Shown piece by piece: positions 25,545 through 49,721 of a DNA stretch of 64,000 bases; within the stretch, counting starts at the first letter, position 1, and every line of letters begins with the position of its first letter. The notes beneath the pieces were generated by a model, which saw only the letters and a program-made list of their open reading frames with translations, searched no databases and was not told the origin of the DNA. Made by a program: the position numbers and the translations under genes. Origin of the DNA: Paralvinella palmiformis (Eukaryota > Annelida > Polychaeta > Terebellida > Alvinellidae); the NCBI GenBank assembly GCA_025642065.1, contig JAODUP010000132.1, positions 65,001 through 129,000 on the forward strand, in the 5' to 3' direction.

Positions 25545-27790
25545 ATGTAGTATGTGTATATATATATATATATATAACACATATATATATATATTAATTC
25601 CAATCTTGCATAGAACAGGAACATTAATGATCTTTAATTTTAATTCTGAGAAAATATTCTGGTTATATGCTGCATTGTTTAATTAAGCCGCCAATATATG
25701 TTTCAGGAGTGTGAACAACTAGAAAAGCTGAAAAGAGATGTGGATGGAGAGAAATATGCATGTCATGCTAGTTCTTTGCTTGATGTTGAGGGTGCCACTG
25801 ATTTGATGTCTGGGCTGACTGTAAAATCTACCAAGGTAAGCAGATGTGTACTAATGGCTGGATGACTCCTTTTCATGAACATGTAACATTATTAGATCGA
25901 TGCATCGCTATATCTATACAATAAAAACCCTTTCAGTGTTATTTATTTAATCAGGATAATGCTATGTTATTCCAAGGTCCCCAAATTATAGTCATGGGTA
26001 TAGCTTTAAAATCAATAATAGTACAAACTCACTGTGCCTATATCATAAATATGTGCTTGTTTTGTAACAGACATTATATACCAAATGAGCTAGGTGTGTA
26101 ACAACAACCCATTTGAAGAAGCATAATTCATTTCCAGAATGTTTAAATTTGAAAATGGCACCAGTTGCACACTTAAAGTGTGCATATTAGTATTATTACT
26201 TGTGTAATTATTAAAATAAAGAATTCCTGGAATTTGTCATTTGTCTCCAATTTATTTCAATGATTTTGAGACTTTCCCTAACAAATCGGATATCAATGCG
26301 TTGGATTAGGTGTAACCATTTCAAATATGGTCTAATTTATGCTAATATATGCTTTCTCTGGTCTCCAGAATGCTGGAAATAGACCTACCCACCTCACCAT
26401 CTAAATAAACAAAATGGGGTCACGTGGTAGCAATTGGCCGGTTTTTGGTCATTTGGATATTTTGTATGAATGAAAAAACTATGCATGCGCATCATGTACT
26501 TCATTCAGGTCACTGCTGACCTAGTTAGTGACCAAGATAAAGTGAAAAATGGGGTTTAACATCGCAACATTACTTAATTCTGATGAAATGGACCGGGTAT
26601 AACTAGACAGTTTGATTAAGAAGTACTTTTTGGAAGACGAAGATGAAAACTTATTATGTGACAGACGGCCTCGACTTTCGTCAGAACGTATACTGATAGG
26701 CAGGAGGTGTCTGTTGTCAATGGAAGCGCTGACTGGACCACAGACTGATAGAGATGGTGTGGGATTGCATAAAATATTATTTAATCCGCTATTTTTTCTT
26801 CTAAAAAAATATTATAGTCATATTATCTTAAGAATGGCTTTTTCTTCCAACCCACCAAATGTCAGTAAGATCGATAGATGGTAACTAAGGTAACTTTTAT
26901 CAAATGCAACAAATATATTGCATCAACTTTGAAGGCCATTTTCTCACTTCGAAGGTTTCTACCCCACCCATGTTTGTCAAGCAATAACTTCAGATATAAT
27001 TCAGATATCTTATATTATATACCATATGAAAGGAGAGAATTTGCTCTTTTCCGTAATAGTAATAACTCACTTTTGAAAATTGCCAACATCCGACTTATTT
27101 TGTAATGATGGGTTATATATATAGATAGATAGATAGTTCATAGTGAGCTCCGGTGGACTAGCGATCAAACTCCCGGCACTTGGTGCAAACGGTCACAGGT
27201 TCGAACCCCCGTAAGAGGTCGAAACTTTTCCAGGGATTAATTTCTCGGCTCACTACATCATGGGTGGCTGACCACGTTAAATGGCGCTGCCGTCTTCACT
27301 GAATTATTTAAATTAAAGGGGGACGTTAAAACACTCTGCCAGTGACCACCCTCAGGGTATTTCAGCTCCATATTTCCGTACTGCTCCCCTGTGAGTGGTG
27401 GGGGAGGAGGTTTCTCAACCACTCAAACATACAGGCTGCGCTGATTAAGCGACAGCCTGGGGATTCTCCCGAACAACAAAACCATAGATATTTCATTTTC
27501 CACAATCTGTCATATTTCCATTGTTTCATAACTAGATTCTGGAAGATCGTCTGGATCAATATTGTGAAGATCCACAGTTGTTAAACTCAAAGAAGCAATC
27601 CACGGTTAAACTGACCAAGTTTCCGCCAAGCTTCCAGCCGGTGCCGTGCAAGCCACTCTTCTTTGATGTCGCCCTGAGCAAGGTGGCATTCCCACCGCTC
27701 AGTGACAAACTGGATCAGAAGCAACAGCAGCAAGGTGGCGGACTAACAGGATTGGTTAAAGGCTGGCTCTGGGGTGGTGGAAAGAAATGA
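10908..27790 (+). CDS. SRP68: Signal recognition particle subunit SRP68, complete, 12 coding exons
   Basis: SRP68 binds SRP RNA and SRP72 in the particle that delivers nascent secretory proteins to the ER. Exons are 10908-10992, 14606-14672, 16744-16857, 18620-18815, 19144-19226, 19446-19635, 19916-20155, 21510-21731, 23275-23369, 25315-25456, 25707-25835 and 27536-27790. All introns are GT-AG and the joined length is 1818 nt, exactly 605 codons plus stop; human SRP68 has 627. The N-terminal RNA-binding region shows LQIIKEAQQQHGLRHGDYQR then YCSRRLRRIRK (about residues 29-62), and RAWAYAMQLKAEANTEPRK, EISPNIRYCAYNIGD and WRGRTVPVK follow. The C-terminal SRP72-binding end has FPPSFQPVPCKPLFFDVAL and finishes in a Gly/Trp/Lys tail. 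The glycine-rich N-terminus of the human protein is absent. Two upstream in-frame Met codons (10818 and 10851) exist; 10908 was preferred for its context and for resemblance to MAAE-type starts. Gene identity is certain; the exact start is less so. Confidence 0.96.
11245..11590 (+). mobile_element. LINE 3' end (5'-truncated CR1/L2-like copy) in SRP68 intron 1
   Basis: 11250-11447 is an uninterrupted reading frame ending in TAG, coding for the C-terminus of a non-LTR polyprotein: SSSQIVLQVPVSRLKSYGD, CAFSVAAPTLWNKLPANIR, then LLKTYLFKV. A short 3' UTR follows with GCGCCTTTGAATGGCTCCTG and a closing (ATT)n. Same family as the minus-strand copy at 49722-50255. Confidence 0.85.
13420..13770 (+). 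repeat. Dispersed repeat, copy 2 (carries a nested SINE)
   Basis: Counterpart of 1-250, in SRP68 intron 1. Its ATCCCAAAAGATC block is interrupted at 13541-13601 by a SINE 3' fragment and resumes as ATCCCAGAAGATC. Confidence 0.7.
13541..13601 (+). mobile_element. 5'-truncated SINE nested in a dispersed repeat
   Basis: CTCGGCCCATTTAGCCTACC and AAAACATCAATCATTA match the 3' part of the SINE at 49376-49556. It is flanked by a 13-bp target duplication with one mismatch, ATCCCAAAAGATC (13528-13540) and ATCCCAGAAGATC (13602-13614). Confidence 0.85.
14606..14672 (+). CDS. SRP68: SRP68 exon 2
   Basis: Acceptor ATATCTTTCAG, donor AG/GTAAAT. Reads LQIIKEAQQQHGLRHGDYQR, nearly identical to the vertebrate protein and part of the RNA-binding region. 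Confidence 0.95.
15395..15445 (+). mobile_element. LINE 3' tail fragment
   Basis: CACCTTTGAATGGCTCCGAC with the following CTAGTAAG matches the tail of the LINE copy at about 11521-11555. It abuts the inverted MITE copy. Confidence 0.5.
15455..15805 (-). mobile_element. MITE-like element, copy 2 (inverted)
   Basis: Reverse-complement match to 3391-3745, in SRP68 intron 2. The right end TTTTCTGAGGGTGGACTATC (about 15777-15797) repeats the end motif of copy 1. Shared blocks include CATGTAAACAAGTGTGAGCA and GTCATGAATGACATA. Confidence 0.65.
15812..16494. mobile_element. Non-autonomous DNA transposon with intact ends and target duplication
   Basis: Body 15817-16489 (673 bp). Left end CAGGCCATTACATTA (15817-15831) and right end TAATGTAATGGCCTG (16475-16489) are perfect 15-bp inverted repeats. 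TCAAA occurs immediately outside both ends (15812-15816, 16490-16494), a 5-bp target duplication. Just inside the right end is a near-perfect hairpin, arms CACTTGTCCG and CGGACAAGTG (16410-16419, 16422-16431); the left end has CACTTGC...GCAAGTG (15843-15863). No transposase frame is visible, so it would need enzyme supplied in trans. I cannot name the superfamily. Confidence 0.88.
16744..16857 (+). CDS. SRP68: SRP68 exon 3
   Basis: Acceptor TATTTTGCAG, donor AG/GTATTG. Reads QYCSRRLRRIRKSLHFPQG and ends LTDGR. The arginine-rich stretch is the RNA-contacting part of the family. Confidence 0.95.
17515..17900 (-). pseudogene. Pogo/Tigger-like transposase C-terminus, relic
   Basis: Minus-strand reading gives VKTAWD, an in-frame stop, INPAIITKSFKKCSISND, LDGTEDDILWAE and an acidic tail ending at a stop at 17640. 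The KSFKKCxISNxLDGTEDD pattern is characteristic of pogo/Tigger-type DDE transposases. Flanking CGTATAAGACGCAC-like motifs (17515-17595) may belong to its terminal repeat. Lies in SRP68 intron 3. Inactive. Confidence 0.7.
18620..18815 (+). CDS. SRP68: SRP68 exon 4
   Basis: Acceptor TTACCATAG, donor CAG/GTATGT. Reads YLYLPLFLAERAWAYAMQL then EANTEPRKR and CESNKCDARTKLEAQ, all family blocks. Confidence 0.95.
19144..19226 (+). CDS. SRP68: SRP68 exon 5
   Basis: Acceptor ATATTTTCAG, donor AA/GTATGT. Reads AYCSFIKASLAFEKENWKT then ALELFTSA, a TPR-like helix pair. Confidence 0.93.
19446..19635 (+). CDS. SRP68: SRP68 exon 6
   Basis: Acceptor TTTGTTCCAG, donor GAC/GTAAGT. Contains TVYEKLGSAL, EISPNIRYCAYNIGD and LMQMRLKGGGTD, matching the family closely. 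Confidence 0.95.
19916..20155 (+). CDS. SRP68: SRP68 exon 7
   Basis: Acceptor TGTTGATCAG, donor GCG/GTGAGT. Contains ELIEKTRERQSATLSEVTW and RGRTVPVKSERVRV. Ends in phase 0 after an acidic DFKDDA. Confidence 0.95.
21510..21731 (+). CDS. SRP68: SRP68 exon 8
   Basis: Acceptor CTTGTTTCAG, donor CAG/GTAAAG. Contains SVYLHSYLTYMRL and KPQDLARLYDIIAQ, family landmarks. Confidence 0.95.
21931..22190 (+). mobile_element. tRNA-derived SINE with LINE-type 3' tail
   Basis: GGGTTCGAGGCTCC (about 21952) fits an RNA polymerase III B box. The 3' end AGGGCGCTATATAAATG followed by (ATT)n closely resembles the tail of the LINE relic at 8340-8378. Lies in SRP68 intron 8. The exact left end was not resolved. 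Confidence 0.7.
23275..23369 (+). CDS. SRP68: SRP68 exon 9
   Basis: Acceptor TTGTGTTTGTAG, donor AG/GTAATA. Reads SLTEISSLPGLEDDLTLIQ and ends YKAFR. Confidence 0.93.
25315..25456 (+). CDS. SRP68: SRP68 exon 10
   Basis: Acceptor TTTAAACAG, donor AAAG/GTTAAA. Reads CYYIARTYLAAKKWQEALA then LYERVCSYID, a TPR-like segment. The donor is followed almost at once by a long AT microsatellite. Confidence 0.93.
25470..25597. repeat. AT dinucleotide repeat in SRP68 intron 10
   Basis: Interrupted TA runs beginning 13 bp after the exon 10 donor and filling about half of this short intron. Confidence 0.95.
25707..25835 (+). CDS. SRP68: SRP68 exon 11
   Basis: Acceptor ATATGTTTCAG, donor AAG/GTAAGC. Reads ECEQLEKLKRDVDGEKYAC then HASSLLDVEG. 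Phase 0 at both ends. Confidence 0.9.
27137..27360 (+). mobile_element. tRNA-derived SINE in SRP68 intron 11
   Basis: GTGGACTAGCGATC resembles an A box and CAGGTTCGAACCCCC a B box, about 50 bp apart. The body continues with GGCTCACTACATCATGGGTG and GGGGGACGTTAAAAC. A different family from the SINE at 49376. Confidence 0.7.
27536..27790 (+). CDS. SRP68: SRP68 exon 12 (terminal)
   Basis: Acceptor TTTCATAACTAG, stop TGA at 27788-27790. Reads ILEDRLDQYCEDPQLL, then FPPSFQPVPCKPLFFDVAL and LTGLVKGWLWGGGKK. The C-terminal region binds SRP72 in characterised homologues. The local composition is more GC-rich than the introns. Confidence 0.95.
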   Translation: MLEDRLDQYCEDPQLLNSKKQSTVKLTKFPPSFQPVPCKPLFFDVALSKVAFPPLSDKLDQKQQQQGGGLTGLVKGWLWGGGKK

Positions 27791-28030
27791 ATTTTTCACT
27801 CGCTATAGGAAAATGATGGAATTATTTCTGTTTTCATTGAGTTAGCCGTTGAATTGTTTACATCTTCAGTGGAAGCGGAATGCTGATCATCAATAAGTAG
27901 TATGAATTGGTGCACCTGAATCAAGCATCCATTCAGAATTGTGTCGCCTCATTTTTAAACTGTTAAGCCAACTAGTTTCTTCCAGATGCAAACCAGGTTT
28001 ATGAGCATCCTTTGTGTTGGATTGTCCGAT

Positions 28031-28080
<50 letters not shown>

Positions 28081-28500
28081 ACACACATACATACATACAT
28101 ACACACACACACTTGTTTATGTATAAATTGAATGATTATGGTTGTTGAGCTAAGAAGATTAACTGCCAGATATTGAGGGTCTGTTTTATTTGTTAGCTAA
28201 ATAGGGTATGTGTGTGTGTGTGTGTTGTCCACATGCGCAATCATTCCTGTATTATTGTAATCAAAATTACTTGTAATCCAGCTTGGACTGTTACAAGCGA
28301 TACTCGTTTCATGCCAGCAATCTAATAAAAGTACTGGCAGTAAGGAGATTTGTCATTTGTTGCTGCTGTGTCAGATCTGTTAACAATAGGCAGGACTCCG
28401 GAAAGTGGTTGTAAGACAAACAAACCCATGTATTCACCCAATTAACCTTACTGTTCAGCGTTGAAATATGTAATGCTTGTTGCTATGTATAAATAAATCA
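27791..28500 (+). other. SRP68 3' flank / 3' UTR with candidate polyadenylation signals
   Basis: AATAAA occurs at 28324-28329 and 28492-28497; either could end the transcript. The region includes (TA)n-(CA)n at 28036-28112 and a short GT run near 28210. Confidence 0.4.
28036..28112. repeat. (TA)n-(CA)n/(CATA)n microsatellite
   Basis: AT run followed by CACACA and CATACATA units. Confidence 0.95.
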
Positions 28501-28981
28501 AAACTGAAATGAGGCAATGGAATCAGTCGGATACGTGTCCATTTTTGTTTGACCCGATTGCCAAGATAGGATCATTTTGAGGCTGAAAGTCGCAAAGGAG
28601 AGTGGATGTGAACTGGATGAATATTTGGTCAGTACACACGCAAAGAGAACAGTTAACGTGCAATGCTAGTCTGTTTATTATATTTGTCCACATAATTCAT
28701 TAACATATTGTAGCCACACTGGTCTCTCTCTATATGACTACTGTGTACACTGTTATGTGTATATATATAAAACTAGATCTTCCTAGGCACATACAAACAG
28801 AGAACAGTCGCACACTCGTATGTCTCGGTATGATGATTGACCTTGTATCACTCTAACACTAATAATGATACACAGAGACGTTAACAAAATCTAAACAAAT
28901 ACATCAACTGGTAGATAGTAACCAGGTCATAGCAGTTATTAACTGAGGATGATAGTCGGGTTGAGTTAATTAACTGGTTAC

Positions 28982-29021
<40 letters not shown>

Positions 29022-31431
29022 TGTCTCAAAACGTGTACACTAGTATGGTGTTTATTATACAGTATTTGATACACATAGTATTTGGTGTACAGAGAAGCAG
29101 TATATTATTAAAAGAAATTATTTATCCCACTTACTGAAACTGTTCACAGTTAAATGTGTCATGAATGGTACCTTCCAAGACATTGGCACATCCTGTCGGT
29201 TTTTAATTCACAAAATGATAGTAGCATTAGAGGATCTGTTTCAAGGTCACATCTCCACTGCTGTTGAATTTTAAATACATCGTTAGCCTTGCAGTAGTGT
29301 TTTGGTATCCGTTTTCATTATTCATGTTAACCATGCTCCCTCCCACATTTAATAGATATATTTTTCTTCAAAATATTGGCCTCGGTGATTATAATGTGTA
29401 ATCGACATTCATAACCAACTGCTTTGTACACCACATACTGCACAAGTTTGTTTGGATTAATGTATAATAGTTATACAATACGTAAGTGTTTACATTTTTA
29501 GACACCTATGTACATAATGCTGGCTATGCCATTATATATATATATATATATATATATTTATGAGTGTACTCGTCATTTCTAATTGACCAGAAAGTTTAGT
29601 ATCTGATACAGAAATTGTTGTTATATTTATAGAAATTTTATACAGTAAATCTTCCATCCTCAGTATATATATGAATTGTGCCCATTGTATCACAACACAC
29701 TGGTGAATGCATTTATTTAACACAAATTGCCAAAACAAAAGACAAACAAACATTTCCTATAAGAAAAGCATCTAGACAATGAGCACAGATACAAGCTCAT
29801 GTGGAATGCCTAATTTTATCACGCTACCAGGTAAACCCCGGTCTTCTCCACCAATGTCGCACGGTTCAGCTGAATACTGGGGCGTAGCCAATCCACAATA
29901 TGGCGTAACTTAATGTGTAAATTAACCTTAAATGTATTTAATAACTTATTAAACATTCTGATTATAATCTATTATGTTATTATTTAATTATGAAAGCTGC
30001 TTCATTTATCAATGTATAGGTAACTAGACTGAGCAGTCTGAAAGATTAATATTTCTCTAACAGAAATCTTGTTGATATTTAGAAGACGGTAGCGGGAAAA
30101 TGGAAGGTATTTGGTGGATGCTATCTCAGTGAAGTCGGTGATGATTGTTTAGCATGACAGCGTTGTATTGTTTACGTAAAGCATTACCATTAATTATAGA
30201 TTGATTAATGAGCAGAAAAGCACAAAACGAACATCAATGGAATTGTCAACTGACATCCAGACGATATACTAGCCGCAAAACTAGACCTTACTATATACAT
30301 ATATGTATAATACCTGACTCACTGAGCCCTCTATCCTACCACGAAAAATTTACATCATCAAATCACAACAACTCTGTTCAAATACGATATCTGTCCGCTG
30401 CCAAAAATGGCTTACTCGGGATATGGTGTTAAGATATTGGCTACCGCGTAAGTACATCTCTTTAGAAACAACGAAAGCCCAGAACGCTCAACTGATAAGG
30501 AAAGCCGAGCTGAAATGAAAGTATTAAACACAAGAAATGGTTATCAAATCACGGAATGTACTTCCACCGAAAGAAAGCGTAATTTCACTTTCATTGAATC
30601 GCACATAAAATACTTAAACGATGCATTGAGCAAGTTAACAAACACACGTGAAATTGATTTGCCAGAATGTGATAGCTTTGGGCAAGTTTCTCGGGATTAT
30701 CCTATCCCTTGTGAATTAGTGTGAAAGCGAACCTCTGCACTAGCATTTCTGCCAAAATATGTCCTCGTTTCAGTCCATCTGAAAAATTACCAGATGGAAT
30801 TGATTCTTCGCTAATCCTCGTAAATAATGTGAAATCTCGCGCCTCCCCCCTCCCCTAAAAAAAACCCCATTGCCAAATAAATAAAAACATTTTGCAAATG
30901 TGAAATATTCCAGTAATTGCTTGGCACCTAACGAGGAAGTGTATAGGATAAACTACATATATATGAAGCAAATAATCAGCAAAAAGAGCCAAATAACACT
31001 TATTGAGGAAAATCCCAAGACTGAATAAAACGTGTCAAATAAAGAAAAGATGTTCGTTGACATATATACACGAAGTACATACAATAAATGATGTGTATAC
31101 AGTTGTGAAAAACTGCCAAACATCTTACCAATGTAGTCTACATTATTTCACACAGACACATGATTCTTATATTATTGCTCTAATATATCAAGATAACGAT
31201 TGAACACTGTACTGGATTATTACATATGGTTTGAGCCACTGACTGGAGCTAAAATTGTCTCATAAGCTATCACAGTTCTAATAACACCAACTGCAACCAA
31301 TACGAAAAATTGTGCAGTGAACAAACCATTAACTGCCATATATAGTCTAAAAAAAGATCAAACAAACAAACAGGAGATATATTGATTAAATACCACTTAC
31401 TTTATAATAAACAATACCTGCATTCATTTTG

Positions 31432-31494
31432 TATATATATATATATATATATATATTGTGTCTCTGTGTCTCTGTGTGTGTGTGCGTGTGTGTT
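31432..31494. repeat. (TA)n then GT/CT-rich microsatellite
   Basis: TA dinucleotides followed by TGTGTCTCTGTG-type units and a GT run. Confidence 0.9.
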
Positions 31495-31793
31495 GTATAA
31501 GTATAATTGACTTATATGTATATATTAAACAATCCAAAATGAATCCACTAAATACACATACTTTTGATACAAATATCCAGAAAAATGGCCTATAAAAGAC
31601 GAGCACATTTTGAGATTAATTCAATCTAATAGTGGTTTGTTGATTGGTAGCTTACAAATGTCTTCTCTGTATTGTGAATTGTGGCTCTTTTTGTGTTATA
31701 CTTTGTATTATATGTTGCAGGGCTTAACATCTATACATAAACACTTTATTATAGCCTATAGTATTCTCTCTCGCGATTAGTTACCACATATCA

Positions 31794-31828
<35 letters not shown>

Positions 31829-32080
31829 TATAGACTCTAATCCAATAAATTATAACACTTTATACCTGATATACTGCTGCTGCTAGCTGCAGACATCTGG
31901 ACTCGCTATGGAATGGGACATAACACACACACACTCACAGAGAGAGAGAGAGAGAGAGAGAGTGGGGGAGTTTTAACTTGTGCACATCCATGCCAAGTTG
32001 GTATTTCCTTCATATAATATTATGTACACAGAAATACCACAAAAACGTGGTATCAATAAATATAGGTACTTCCGACAAAC

Positions 32081-32082
<2 letters not shown>

Positions 32083-32126
<44 letters not shown>
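32083..32126. repeat. (TA)n microsatellite
   Basis: Uninterrupted AT dinucleotide run of about 44 bp. Confidence 0.95.
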
Positions 32127-32129
<3 letters not shown>

Positions 32130-32760
32130 GTACTGCATGTGAAAGATTTCGTATACATGGCAGATTGTCTAGTATCACAATCTATTCAAGTTGGCTGAAA
32201 GTTAGGGAATGACATATGTGAAAGGAATGACCATATTACCGATAAAAGCGGCATTTGTAACAAATTATAACAGATAACAAACAGGTAAAACGAAACAACC
32301 TAATGCTGGTCCACCACAGCACCCCACACACGTACACACATACACACAAAACAACAACACACACACACTGCAAGCCGTCAACAATTATTATACAACTTTC
32401 AGTGAAACGGACAACAATAACTCAGCTTTGCTTGTTTATAGCCTACTGATCCTGACATCGTGCACCAATGAGTAGTACTACGGCCATCCGCCTCCACTTC
32501 ACACTTCCCTCTCCTCCCCACCCCCCCCCCTCTCCCCCGCCCCGACCAACCAACGACTCGATTCAGGTCATACAAGGATCAGCTATCCCTCAGGTATTGC
32601 GACGTACATATTATTAACTGGACAGCATCTGCGAGGCCGCACCTCGAAGAAAGACGTACACCTACCGAATCCCGGATAGGATACACTATAAATAACAACA
32701 ACAACCACTAACCCTATCCAGAACAGCCAGTCTACTATCATAGCACACCGTCAACAACAT

Positions 32761-32766
32761 TTTAAT
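32761..32766 (-). terminator. Candidate CHT1 polyadenylation signal (ATTAAA)
   Basis: TTTAAT on the + strand reads ATTAAA on the gene's strand, 73 nt after the stop codon. A canonical AATAAA lies much further on, at 31745-31750. Which one is used cannot be decided from sequence. Confidence 0.3.
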
Positions 32767-32838
32767 GTTCTCCAAATGGATAGACAATTCAACACGGATG
32801 TCTATTTCTGTATATGAGGATCGCTAGACGATCATAGG

Positions 32839-46225
<13,387 letters not shown>

Positions 46226-46251
46226 CTTGTGAATAGGATGAGCCCGAACTT
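46226..46251 (-). other. SLC5A7: Probable CHT1 5' UTR segment with upstream splice acceptor
   Basis: On the gene's strand TTACTTCTTCAG/AAGTTCGG lies 26 nt before the start codon and has a pyrimidine-rich tract. It suggests that the first transcribed exon is non-coding and lies further right. The vertebrate gene also has a non-coding first exon, as I recall it. Confidence 0.5.
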
Positions 46252-48387
46252 CTGAAGAAGTAATCAAAACATCAAATAACGTATTAATATAGTCAGGCAC
46301 GACGGACTAGAATTATTGTTATTGGCAAAGACTAGTTATTATATCAACACTTGTAAATAATATACGGTTATGTTAACTAACTGATACAGTTATAGGACGT
46401 AATCGTATCAATGTCTATTCTAGATTATAGGTGGCTATAGTTATTGTTAAATTATATAATTTCGTTGTCGTATTATCTTAGACTGACGACTTAATACAGT
46501 TATTTCATTCAACCATTCATTTCGTTAATTAATCTAAATTGTTTTCGACCAATTGATAGAATCGACTGTGTTGAGTGGATTGTAAACATCTTAATTAAAT
46601 TTAAAGTCATGAAAACTAAACACTAAGACAACACAAAGTACACAGTAAATATTCTACATGCACAGAACAGCTAATTAAAAAAAAAACACAACAATAATAC
46701 AAAACTCAATGGCATTCTGAGGTAAGGTCTCTGAAATGGAAACTCAGTGCATTAACAAAATATTAAAAAGATCAATCCCCAGAAATGGTCTTTATTCCAT
46801 CATTTCCTCTCTTGGTTTCCCATAATCCTGGTACTAATTCTTCCTTGCCTCACATTAAATTTTTTCAGTGTGATTTATATGTTATTGTTGGTTTGTTTTA
46901 AATTGTTTATGTGTCCCATGGGTGATCTCTTAACGTTTTCAACGATTTATCCACGTATATTACTATTGCGTAATATGTTCAGCGAAATTTGTAAATAAGG
47001 TTCAGCGTCATTACTGGAGAATGAATATTTTATTTCACAAACTAATAACGATTACTAGCGGTAAAGCATACACCACTATTCAGCGGATAGAAGGCGGGAT
47101 CCAGATAGAACCAACAAATATTCTCCCATCAATCATTGGTTCCACCGTTACGGATACAATCCCCGGGATAGGGGCTTCGGTCAACAAACTGTGGACACAA
47201 ATAGAAGTGTGAACACAATGCACCTCTTCAGCCCTGACAAAATTCCTATCACAATCTAGTATACTCCAGTATCCTTTTGTTCTCAGACAGATAAATATGG
47301 TTGTATTGATCCAGCCTTGTTGTACCCGATGATAACAACACCGTAGTTCATATAATCATCGGCCATATAGGGAGATAATTGGCTCAATCAATGGACTATA
47401 AATACAGGTAGAATTAACAGCGCTCACGTGACATAGTTTATTGTTTTAGCTGCACAGGGCGACCTCACTCGGCTCAGGAGGGAACCGATGAATATTATTA
47501 ATTGAATAAAAAATACGACTGTTCCCAAATCTTTGGGGACAAGCCACCATACAACAAGCCGATTTATCTGTGGTATTTAGAGTCAGCGGGACACATCTAT
47601 GATAATATGTTCACAACGTATTCAACATTTTGTGTTTATGAACTGAAGAACATCTATGGAAGATGATCTTATCATACAGAATTTGTGTTACAGGAACAAC
47701 GTCTGGATACCTGATTTTGATACGACTGTCTACAAAACTGTGAAATATATTACTTTGCGTAGATAACAAGTGTAGATTTAGTTATACTTTTTAGTTGTAG
47801 ATCGGATATATTGAGCAGTTCAGTGGCATCTCAGGCTCAGTATCTCATTGGTGGCTGAGTAATAAAGTGTTAGGCTAGTGTTAGGAAGGTTCTCAGTTGA
47901 AATCCATCCACCGACCGTTGTTAGATTATTATGACCCTATAGTGAGTGCTCTGCATCATCATCATCATCATGGCACCTGTAATTCCGCCCTAAATTATAT
48001 TCCCACCCTCGAGGACCACACAGATGTAAAACGACCGAGAACTAGGCGTGGATGAGAGATGTCCTCAGTGATAACAAGGATCATAAATCAACGAGGAAGC
48101 TTTTTGTATTAAAGTATATGTGAAACGCACCAAAATGGCACATTTGAAGTTAACTGTAAAACAATTACAGACTAAAAACATATTTGGCATATAGCGATTT
48201 GTTATCTTATCGCATGTTCATTATAAGGGATATTACGTCCTACAAGTATAACTGGTCCATAAATCAAATCGAACTGTTTCGTCTGATAACAAATAGATTG
48301 TAGATAAGCCATGAGAGAGTATCTATTTACACAATGATGGAATTTTGTGGGTTTTATGATCCATAATCAGCCACTATCGGTCCATAA

Positions 48388-48420
<33 letters not shown>

Positions 48421-49370
48421 CGGGGGGACGATGTGTAAAATCAGTTGCCTCAGGGCGGTACTATGTATTTCGGTCTACAGAATCAGTTCAATAAACAAAT
48501 GGAGTACAATTAGCGAATTGTGGAAACTAATATTTAAACGAATACAAATAAACAATAAATTTGCTGTCATGTCATATGAACAAATGGCCAGATAGCTGCG
48601 TTGATACAGGTCAAACATTAAACCGTATTATACAGTACAAACTTGAACAATGGAGAAAGTTCAGAAGCATCGGATTAATTCCCTTTTAGAATTATAATGT
48701 CAGCCGGCCGGTTCTCTCCAGTTGAAGATCAACTCGATCCGGAAGACAAACGAAGGAATCGGGCCAGGGGAGGCGCGGTGATCTCGGGTTGGCTATCACC
48801 ACGGGAACGGACTCTATACATAATCAATCAATGAGCTACACGACATCCACGGCCCGAGAGGGCTGCGCGCTGAGGACGAAGCCCCGTATAGGCACCAACG
48901 ATGAGACGGTAAATTAACCAGGCAAGCAGGGATTACACCGACAGCTTGGCAGATGGAAGGCCACACCCGCCGGTCCGGAATAAGCCCCCTTTGCCGGCGT
49001 CGCCGTCATAAACAGACTCCATTAACTGGAGTACGAGCCGCCCTGAATGGCCGGAGAATGTGAGTCATTGGCAAGAAGCCGGCTGACCGCATAGCAGAGG
49101 CCACAACGATAGCCAATAATATGCCACCTTATGTAACATATTACCAAATCATAACGGAGATATTATTGATGGCATTCTGATCTCGACAGGATAGCGCCCT
49201 GATAGCATATCACTACAGTGGGCTGTCGTAGCACTTGATGGCTACAAGAAAACAAACACAATAATGACAGAAAACGTGCTGCCATCTTAACCGATCATAG
49301 CGTCATAAAGTGGATTTAAATACGTTAGATGTTTGAATAAATAACTAACTGTATCCATATACTTTGGGCG
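46252..49370. other. CHT1 upstream region
   Basis: No supportable coding exon. Contains a possible tRNA-like piece near 47850-47930, an ATC run at about 47958, a GA run at 48390-48418 and a GC-rich, CpG-containing stretch at about 48690-49090 that could be a promoter or an unrecognised first exon. Confidence 0.45.
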
Positions 49371-49375
49371 CCTCC

Positions 49376-49556
49376 GTGGTCTAGCGGTAGCGTGTTGGAC
49401 CACAGATCACTACCACCCGTGTTCGAATCCCGGCGTGGGCATATCTGAAGGTTGTTTCGTCTTTCACTTCGTCTCATTACCTTTGCAGGTCGCTCGGCCC
49501 ATTTAGCCTACCTTGTGCACAAAAGTGGCCGTAAAACATCAATCATCACCATCATC
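49376..49556 (+). mobile_element. tRNA-derived SINE, full-length, with target duplication
   Basis: The head GGGCGCCTCCGTGGTCTAGCG includes an A box (TGGTCTAGCGGT), and GTGTTCGAATCCCGG is a textbook B box. The 3' part has CGGCCCATTTAGCCTACC and a short ATC-rich tail. A 15-bp direct repeat with one mismatch flanks it: GTATCCATATACTTT (49361-49375) and GTATCCAGATACTTT (49557-49571). Confidence 0.92.
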
Positions 49557-49721
49557 GTATCCAGATACTTTAAACATTGGTTTGTATTTTAACTTTTCTG
49601 TTACTAAATGTATGCAACTGTTTATAGACTTGTGCATTTTCTAGGCTAAAAAGTCATTTCTGGAAAATGGTGAATCAACGTTATTTAACAGGATCTGCTG
49701 GACTCGACTGATGAGGTGCTA

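Larger units (their letters stand above)
28501..32760. other. Convergent intergenic region between SRP68 and CHT1
   Basis: No supportable gene. Open frames here (for example 30208-30432 and 30515-30724) are short and unlike any family I know. Microsatellites lie at 28990-29020, 29534-29558, 31432-31494, 31798-31825 and 32083-32126, with a GA run at about 31940-31961. Confidence 0.6.

Noticed and set aside
26588..26884. Open frame KKYFLEDEDENLL in SRP68 intron 11
   Set aside because: An upstream stop interrupts it, and including it would break the SRP68 junction, which already joins in phase 0 from exon 11 to exon 12.
49376..49450. Possible functional tRNA gene
   Set aside because: A and B boxes are present, but the sequence continues into a repeat body with target duplications, so it is a SINE head.
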